NCBI RefSeq assembly: GCF_035825295.1
Contig: NZ_JAYMGI010000002.1
Coordinates: forward strand, 5,571,501 to 5,635,500
Direction: 5' to 3'
From: Actinacidiphila sp. DG2A-62
GTDB lineage: Bacteria > Actinomycetota > Actinomycetes > Streptomycetales > Streptomycetaceae
Length of the DNA: 64,000 bases
Below the pieces are notes generated by a model. The model made no database searches. It saw nothing but the letters and a program-made list of their open reading frames with translations, and was not told the origin of the DNA. Numbering within the stretch: position 1 is the first letter of the stretch; each line of letters opens with the position of its first letter. Below, in pieces: positions 59,677-64,000 of this stretch. A program made the position numbers and the translations under genes.

Positions 59677-59811
59677 TCAGGCGTGCCAGGCGCTGATCGT
59701 CAGGACCACCGCCGCGGCCAGCGCGATGACGACCATCGCGCGGCGCAGCATCGCCTGCGCGGCGCGCATCTCCTCCGGGGGCTCCGGGGGCTCCTCGTCC
59801 GACCACAGCAT
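59677..59811 (-). CDS. mmpB: Morphogenic membrane protein MmpB-like small protein
   Basis: A 44-residue protein, too short for routine gene finders. It starts MLWSDEEPPEPPEEMRAAQ, continues with a basic stretch AMLRRAMVV and ends in one transmembrane helix (IALAAAVVLTISAWHA). The acidic N-terminus, the MRAAQAMLRR amphipathic part and position between maf and the acyl-CoA carboxylase genes match the MmpB family of Streptomyces. Stop TGA is at 59677-59679; the start ATG at 59811 is preceded by GGGGTG. An 18-bp perfect palindrome lies 34 bp upstream. Confidence 0.75.
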   Translation of the reverse strand: MLWSDEEPPEPPEEMRAAQAMLRRAMVVIALAAAVVLTISAWHA

Positions 59812-59844
59812 CACCCCAGGGTGCTGCCCGGCCGCCCGGCGCGC

Positions 59845-59862
59845 CTGAGTACGCGTACTCAG
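59845..59862. promoter_or_regulatory. Perfect 18-bp palindrome upstream of mmpB
   Basis: CTGAGTACGCGTACTCAG is its own reverse complement. It lies 34 bp before mmpB and 180 bp after the accE end, in a good position for an operator of the mmpB promoter. The regulator is unknown. Confidence 0.65.
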
Positions 59863-60041
59863 AATCGGCCCCGAACCTCATCCGTCACACGTGGCGCGGG
59901 CGTTCACCGGCGTCACGTGTGCCGGACGAGGGCGACGGGCGAGGGAAGCGGGCGAGGGCGCCGGACGGGGGAAGCGGACGAGGGCGGCGGGCGCCGCCCG
60001 TCGCGGCGTACCCGTGGGCCCCGGCGCCGCGTCCCGCGGCG

Positions 60042-60248
60042 TCAGCGCGGCCAGGCGGAGGTGCGCCAGGCGCCCGGGCCGGGCGTGGGGACGCTGCCGG
60101 GGACGTTGCGGGCCGGGGCGGCCCACGTGTCCAGCACCGACGGCCCCTCCGGCTCGGCCTGGGCCGCCGCGGCCCGCGCCTGGACCAGGGCGACGACGGC
60201 CGCCAGTTCCTCCGGGGTCGGCCGGCCGCGCTCCACCTTGATCACCAC
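60042..60248 (-). CDS. accE: Acyl-CoA carboxylase epsilon subunit
   Basis: A 68-residue small subunit that stimulates actinobacterial acyl-CoA carboxylases. The family core IKVERGRPTPEELAAVVALVQARAAA is near the N-terminus and the C-terminus ends WRTSAWPR, both typical. It follows pccB on the same strand by 100 bp. Adjacent GTG codons at 60248 and 60245 are both possible starts. Two tandem valines and the spacing to GAGAGG favour 60248. Confidence 0.9.
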   Translation of the reverse strand: MVIKVERGRPTPEELAAVVALVQARAAAAQAEPEGPSVLDTWAAPARNVPGSVPTPGPGAWRTSAWPR

Positions 60249-60348
60249 GTGACCACCTCTCTCGTCTGTCGCCCTGTCCACAGCTTTGCCGCGCCGCTTT
60301 GCCGCGCCGCGCGGCGTCATGGCGCCGCGGCTCACCGCACGCACCGCG

Positions 60349-61938
60349 CTACAACGGGATGTTGCCGTGCTTCTTCGGCGGCAGCGTCTCGCGCTTGTTC
60401 CGCAGCGTCCGCAGCGCCTTCACCAGTTGCGCACGGGTCTGCGAGGGCGCGATGACCGCGTCCACGTACCCGTGCTCGGCGGCGATGTAAGGATTCAGCA
60501 GGGTGTCCTCGTACTCCGCGATCAGCCGGGCCCGCAGCTCCTCGGCCTCCTCCGGCGTCGCGGCCTGCGCGAGCGCGCGGCGGTGCACGATGTTCACCGC
60601 GCCCTGCGCGCCCATCACCGCGATCTGCGCGGTCGGCCAGGCCAGGTTCAGGTCCGCGCCCAGGTGCTTGGAGCCCATCACGTCGTACGCGCCGCCGTAC
60701 GCCTTCCGGGTGATGATCGTGATCAGGGGAACCGTGGCCTCGGCGTACGCGTAGATCAGTTTGGCACCGCGCCGGATGATCCCGTCCCACTCCTGGCTGG
60801 TGCCCGGCAGGAAGCCCGGCACGTCCACGAAGGTCACCACGGGGAGGTTGAAGCTGTCACAGGTACGCACGAAGCGCGCCGCCTTCTCCGAGGCGTTGAT
60901 GTCCAGCGTCCCGGCGAACTGCAGCGGCTGATTGGCCACCACGCCCACCGGGCGGCCCTCGATCCGGCCGAAGCCGGTCAGGATGTTCGGCGCGAACAGC
61001 GCCTGCGTCTCCAGGAACTCGCCGTCGTCCAGGACGTGCTCGACCACCCGGTGCATGTCGTACGGCTGGTTCGCCGAGTCCGGGATCAGCGTGTCGAGTT
61101 CGAGGTTTTCGTCGGTGACCGCCAGGTCCGCCTCGGCCGGGAAGGCGGGCGGCTCCTGGAGGTTGTTGTCCGGCAGATAGGAGAGCAGTGCCTTGACGTA
61201 CTCGAAGGCGTCCTTCTCGTCGCCCGCCAGGTGGTGGGCGTTGCCCGAGGTGGTGTTGTGGGTGCGCGCGCCGCCCAGCTCCTCCATCCCGACGTCCTCG
61301 CCGGTGACGGTCTTGATGACGTCGGGCCCGGTGATGAACATGTGCGAGGTCTGATCGACCATCACCACGAAGTCGGTGATCGCGGGGGAGTAGACCGCGC
61401 CGCCCGCGCACGGACCCATCACCAGGCTGATCTGCGGGATCACGCCCGAGGCGTGGGTGTTGCGGCGGAAGATCTCGCCGTACAGGCCGAGCGAGGCCAC
61501 GCCCTCCTGGATGCGCGCGCCGCCGGAGTCGTTGATGCCGATCACCGGGCAGCCGGTCTTCAGCGCGAAGTCCATCACCTTGACGATCTTCTGGCCGAAG
61601 ACCTCGCCGAGGGCTCCGCCGAAGACCGTGAAGTCCTGCGAGAAGACGGCGACCGGACGGCCGTCGACCGTGCCGTAGCCGGTCACCACACCGTCGCCGT
61701 ACGGGCGGGTCTCGGCCATCCCGAAGTTCGTGGACCGGTGCCGGGCGAACTCGTCCAGCTCGGTGAACGACCCCTGGTCCAGCAGCAGTTCGATGCGCTC
61801 CCGGGCGGTCAGCTTGCCCTTGGCGTGCTGCTTGTCGACCGCGCGCGACGAACCCGCGTGCGTCGCCGCCTCGATGCGGTGGCGCAGATCCGCGAGTTTG
61901 CCCGCAGTCGTGTGGATGTCGTACTCCGGCTCGGCCAT
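60349..61938 (-). CDS. pccB: Propionyl-CoA carboxylase beta subunit
   Basis: Carboxyltransferase subunit (529 residues) that transfers the carboxyl group from biotin to propionyl- or acetyl-CoA. Crotonase-fold oxyanion segments are INDSGGARIQEGVASLGLYG and MGPCAGGAVYSPA in the N-domain, and VDVPGFLPGTSQEW and GGAYDVMGSKHLGAD in the C-domain. The Asp of GGAYDVM (about residue 419) corresponds to the position (Asp422 in S. coelicolor PccB) that determines propionyl-CoA preference, so I call it pccB. It is paired with AccE downstream and AccA2. Confidence 0.94.
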   Translation of the reverse strand: MAEPEYDIHTTAGKLADLRHRIEAATHAGSSRAVDKQHAKGKLTARERIELLLDQGSFTELDEFARHRSTNFGMAETRPYGDGVVTGYGTVDGRPVAVFSQDFTVFGGALGEVFGQKIVKVMDFALKTGCPVIGINDSGGARIQEGVASLGLYGEIFRRNTHASGVIPQISLVMGPCAGGAVYSPAITDFVVMVDQTSHMFITGPDVIKTVTGEDVGMEELGGARTHNTTSGNAHHLAGDEKDAFEYVKALLSYLPDNNLQEPPAFPAEADLAVTDENLELDTLIPDSANQPYDMHRVVEHVLDDGEFLETQALFAPNILTGFGRIEGRPVGVVANQPLQFAGTLDINASEKAARFVRTCDSFNLPVVTFVDVPGFLPGTSQEWDGIIRRGAKLIYAYAEATVPLITIITRKAYGGAYDVMGSKHLGADLNLAWPTAQIAVMGAQGAVNIVHRRALAQAATPEEAEELRARLIAEYEDTLLNPYIAAEHGYVDAVIAPSQTRAQLVKALRTLRNKRETLPPKKHGNIPL

Positions 61939-62251
61939 GGAGGCGGCTCTCCTGCTCTCGGCGGCTCTTGCGCGAGCGGTCCGCGGGACCCCTCGGCTCT
62001 TGCACGCGGTCCGCGGACCGCTGGTTGACTGGCGGGTAACGCTGGTTCCGTAGCGTAGTGGCGACGCTCGGATACCGGCACTGCGGCGTTCACCACACTG
62101 GCGGCTCCCGCCCGGGAGCGGAGGCGTCCCGCCGGGGGTGAGCCGCGTGCGCGCGGGTTGACGCCGGGTCGGCGTGGCGCGGGGCGCGGGGCGCGGGCGG
62201 GCAGTCCCCGGCGGCGTGGGAGATCCGCACCGCGCCGCCTAGGGTGGGGGC
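61939..62251. promoter_or_regulatory. Divergent pccB/birA intergenic region
   Basis: A 313-bp region with no gene. Two imperfect direct repeats (CGGCTCTTGCGCGAGCGG and CGGCTCTTGCACGCGG, at about 61961 and 61993) lie just upstream of pccB. TTGACT near 62020 and TAGCGT about 20 bp later may form a promoter. Divergent expression of carboxylase and biotin ligase fits a shared region. Confidence 0.4.
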
Positions 62252-63121
62252 ATGACGCCCAGCCGCTGGTCCGATCTCGACCGTCCGCCGCTGAACGCCG
62301 CGGCGCTGCGCAGAGCGGTGGTGACGCCCGGCGGCCTGTGGACCGCGCTCGACGTGGTGGACGCCACCGGCTCCACCAACGCCGACCTGGCCGCGCGGGC
62401 CGCGCGGGGCGCGCCGGAGGGTGCGGTGCTGGTCGCCGAGGAGCAGACCGCGGGCCGCGGCCGGCTCGACCGGCGCTGGACGGCGCCGGCCCGCTCGGGC
62501 CTGTTCTTCTCGGTGCTGCTGCGTCCCGGCGCCGCCGCGGCGGACGGCGCGGCGCCCGTGCCGGCCGAGCGCTGGGGGTGGCTGCCGCTGCTCGCCGGGG
62601 TCGCGGTCGCCACGGCGCTGTCCCGCGTCGGCGGCGTGGACACGGCCCTCAAATGGCCCAACGACCTGCTGGTGACCGTCGACGGCGGGGAGCGCAAGGC
62701 CGGCGGCATCCTCGCCGAGCGCTCGGGCGCGGACGCGGTGGTCGTCGGGATCGGCGTCAACGTGTCGCTGCGCGCGGACGAGCTGCCGGTGCCCACGGCG
62801 GCGTCGCTCGCGCTCGCGGGGGCGGCGGGCACGGACCGCGATCCGCTGCTGCGGGCGGTACTGCGGTCGTTCGCCGACTGGTACGGCGCGTGGCGGGCCG
62901 CGGACGGCGACCCGGCGGCCTCGCGGCTCCAGCAGACCTACGCGGCCGGGTGCGCGACGCTCGGCCGCGAGGTGCGGGCGGAGCTGCCGGGGGGCGCGGA
63001 GCTGGTCGGCACGGCCGTCGCGGTCGACGGGGACGGGCGCATCGTGGTCGCGCCGTCCGACGGCGCGGCCGAGAGGGCTCTCGCGTCGGGCGACATCATC
63101 CACCTCACCGCCACCGGCTGA
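62252..63121 (+). CDS. birA: Biotin-[acetyl-CoA-carboxylase] ligase
   Basis: Attaches biotin to the BCCP lysine of AccA2. The 289-residue protein has the ligase motifs DATGSTNADLAARAA, EQTAGRGRLDRRW (biotinyl-AMP loop), KWPNDLLVTVDG and KAGGILAE (catalytic Lys region). A C-terminal SH3-like domain ends ASGDIIHLTATG. It has no N-terminal winged helix, so it is the ligase-only class and not a repressor. Divergent from pccB; the next gene starts about 290 bp downstream. Confidence 0.94.
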   Translation: MTPSRWSDLDRPPLNAAALRRAVVTPGGLWTALDVVDATGSTNADLAARAARGAPEGAVLVAEEQTAGRGRLDRRWTAPARSGLFFSVLLRPGAAAADGAAPVPAERWGWLPLLAGVAVATALSRVGGVDTALKWPNDLLVTVDGGERKAGGILAERSGADAVVVGIGVNVSLRADELPVPTAASLALAGAAGTDRDPLLRAVLRSFADWYGAWRAADGDPAASRLQQTYAAGCATLGREVRAELPGGAELVGTAVAVDGDGRIVVAPSDGAAERALASGDIIHLTATG

Positions 63122-63412
63122 GGTCGCCCAGGTCCCTCCGCGCCCCTCCGCGCCGTACGCCGGCTCACCCTCGCGCCGGCGCCGCGCACCCGGTTGCGAC
63201 GCCCACGCGGTGGTCGGCCCGGCGCCGGGCGCCCCTGGGGACCCGGCGTCGAGCGCCATGGGGGCGGGGGGCTCGTATGGCGCAGCGTCCGGCGTCGTGT
63301 GGGGGGATGGGAACGTGAGCTGGGGCACACCTGCCGTATCGTTGAGGGGCTGCGTCGTCTCGATGATCGGAAGGGCTGTGCGCAGGGATTCTTCAGGAGC
63401 CGGGCGGTAGCC
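63122..63412. other. Intergenic region before adenylate cyclase, no gene seen
   Basis: A 291-bp gap. It contains CGGCGCCGCGCACCCGG and GGCGCCGGGCGCCCC stretches that can pair and probably terminate birA transcription (about 63176-63236). The segment just upstream of the cyclase start has AGGAGC at 63396-63401. No other element is clear. Confidence 0.4.
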
Positions 63413-64000
63413 GTGAACGTGGACGACGCCCCGCCGGACGAGCCGTCCCCCACGGGTGCGGGCGCCGCCCCGGGCACCTCGGGCGCGGCCGGCGCGGACC
63501 CCGCGGGGCGCTCCGGCGACCCCGCCGCGGAGCCGGGCGAGCCGGACGGCCCGGGAAGGCCAGGCGGTGCGGGTAGCCCCGGCGGCGCGGGTAGCCCCGG
63601 CGGCGCGGAGGAGCCGGGCGAATCCGGCGGCGAGCACCCCCTCGCGCTGCGCCTGGAGCACCTGATCCTCGGCGCCCCGCGCCAGTACACCCCCTTCCAG
63701 GCCGCCCGCACCGCCGGCGTCTCGATGGACCTGGCCGCCCGCTTCTGGCGCGCCATGGGCTTCGCCGACATCGGCCAGGCCAAGGCCCTCACCGAGGCCG
63801 ACGTGCTCGCGCTGCGCCGCCTGGCCGGCCTGGTCGAGGCCGGGCTGCTCAGCGAGTCGATGGCGATCCAGGTCGCCCGCTCCACCGGGCAGACCACCGC
63901 CCGGCTGGCCGACTGGCAGACCGACTCGTTCCTGGAGGGCCTGACCGAGCCGCCGGAACCCGGCATGACCCGCGCGGAGGTCGCGTACCCGCTGGTCGAG
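63413..64000 (+). CDS. cya: Adenylate cyclase, N-terminal part (partial)
   Basis: The frame from GTG 63413 is open to the end of the window (196 codons). About 75 residues of Gly/Pro/Ala/Glu-rich leader, containing three AGSPGG-like units from a tandem DNA repeat at 63570-63610, precede an all-helical domain. This runs LALRLEHLILGAPRQYTPFQAARTAGVSMDLAARFWRAMGFADIGQAKALTEADVLAL and GLLSESMAIQVARSTGQTTARLADWQ, the regulatory region of actinobacterial class III adenylate cyclases. The catalytic domain lies beyond the window. In Streptomyces cAMP from this enzyme affects germination and development. Position after birA matches cya in S. coelicolor as I recall. Confidence 0.82.
   Translation, partial: MNVDDAPPDEPSPTGAGAAPGTSGAAGADPAGRSGDPAAEPGEPDGPGRPGGAGSPGGAGSPGGAEEPGESGGEHPLALRLEHLILGAPRQYTPFQAARTAGVSMDLAARFWRAMGFADIGQAKALTEADVLALRRLAGLVEAGLLSESMAIQVARSTGQTTARLADWQTDSFLEGLTEPPEPGMTRAEVAYPLVE

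Noticed and set aside
1..64000. CRISPR arrays, insertion sequences, prophage, tRNA or rRNA genes
   Set aside because: Repeats seen are short tandem or intergenic palindromic types. No regularly spaced repeats, transposase, integrase or structural-RNA signature was recognised by eye.

Overview
The window is very GC-rich, strongly biased to G or C at third codon positions, uses many GTG starts and carries AfsQ1/AfsQ2/SigQ, MmpB and a Streptomyces-type adenylate cyclase. It is therefore a core chromosomal segment of a Streptomycetaceae actinomycete (Streptomyces or a close relative). From memory only, the backbone order (BMP lipoprotein and nucleoside ABC genes, cdd, deoA, add, afsQ2-afsQ1-sigQ, deoC, phosphomutase, purine nucleoside phosphorylase, lpd-like, DeoR, accA2, maf, accE, pccB, birA, cya) resembles S. 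coelicolor around SCO4880-SCO4928.

Layout. 1-2.3 kb: surface-glycan type glycosyltransferases and a copy of a dispersed palindromic repeat. 2.3-11.7 kb: a Uma2-family gene, an M20 amidohydrolase, then a nucleoside uptake and salvage operon (lipoprotein, ATPase, two permeases, cytidine deaminase, thymidine phosphorylase). 11.7-18.8 kb: accessory genes (secreted GH87 alpha-1,3-glucanase, MFS/LysR divergent pair, a hydrolase). 18.9-25.5 kb: adenosine deaminase, small secreted protein, VanZ protein, and lipoprotein-afsQ2-afsQ1 divergent from sigQ. 25.6-32.3 kb: IclR/amidohydrolase pair, uridine-kinase-like protein, two aldehyde dehydrogenase family genes, deoC. 32.5-33.2 kb: PH-domain protein. 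33.7-47.2 kb: an unusual plus-strand block built around pstC, pstA and pstB. It also holds three phosphate-binding-like extracytoplasmic proteins, two Ig-like paralogues and a sortase-fold protein without the usual catalytic residues. 47.3-50 kb: phosphosugar mutase and purine nucleoside phosphorylase. 50-54 kb: second repeat copy, gamma-glutamylcyclotransferase-like protein, lpd-like flavoprotein, DeoR regulator. 53.6-56 kb: TetR regulator and DHA2 efflux pump with paired operators. 56-64 kb: acyl-CoA carboxylase region (accA2, maf, mmpB, accE, pccB, birA) and the start of adenylate cyclase.

How it works together. Uptake, cdd, deoA, add, punA, the phosphomutase and deoC form a complete nucleoside-to-central-metabolism route. 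Five transcription units of this route share the palindrome CTACGCGCGTAG (one copy imperfect) close upstream of their starts, which points to one repressor controlling a regulon scattered over 45 kb. The AfsQ1 recognition pattern lies between afsQ1 and sigQ. AccA2, AccE, PccB and BirA supply a biotin-dependent acyl-CoA carboxylase and its biotin ligase.

Caution on sequence quality. Five conserved genes (ABC ATPase, sigQ, deoC, sortase-like, DeoR) each contain a small frameshift, mostly in G or C runs. So many indels in core genes suggest uncorrected sequencing errors. No transposase, CRISPR array, tRNA or rRNA gene was recognised.
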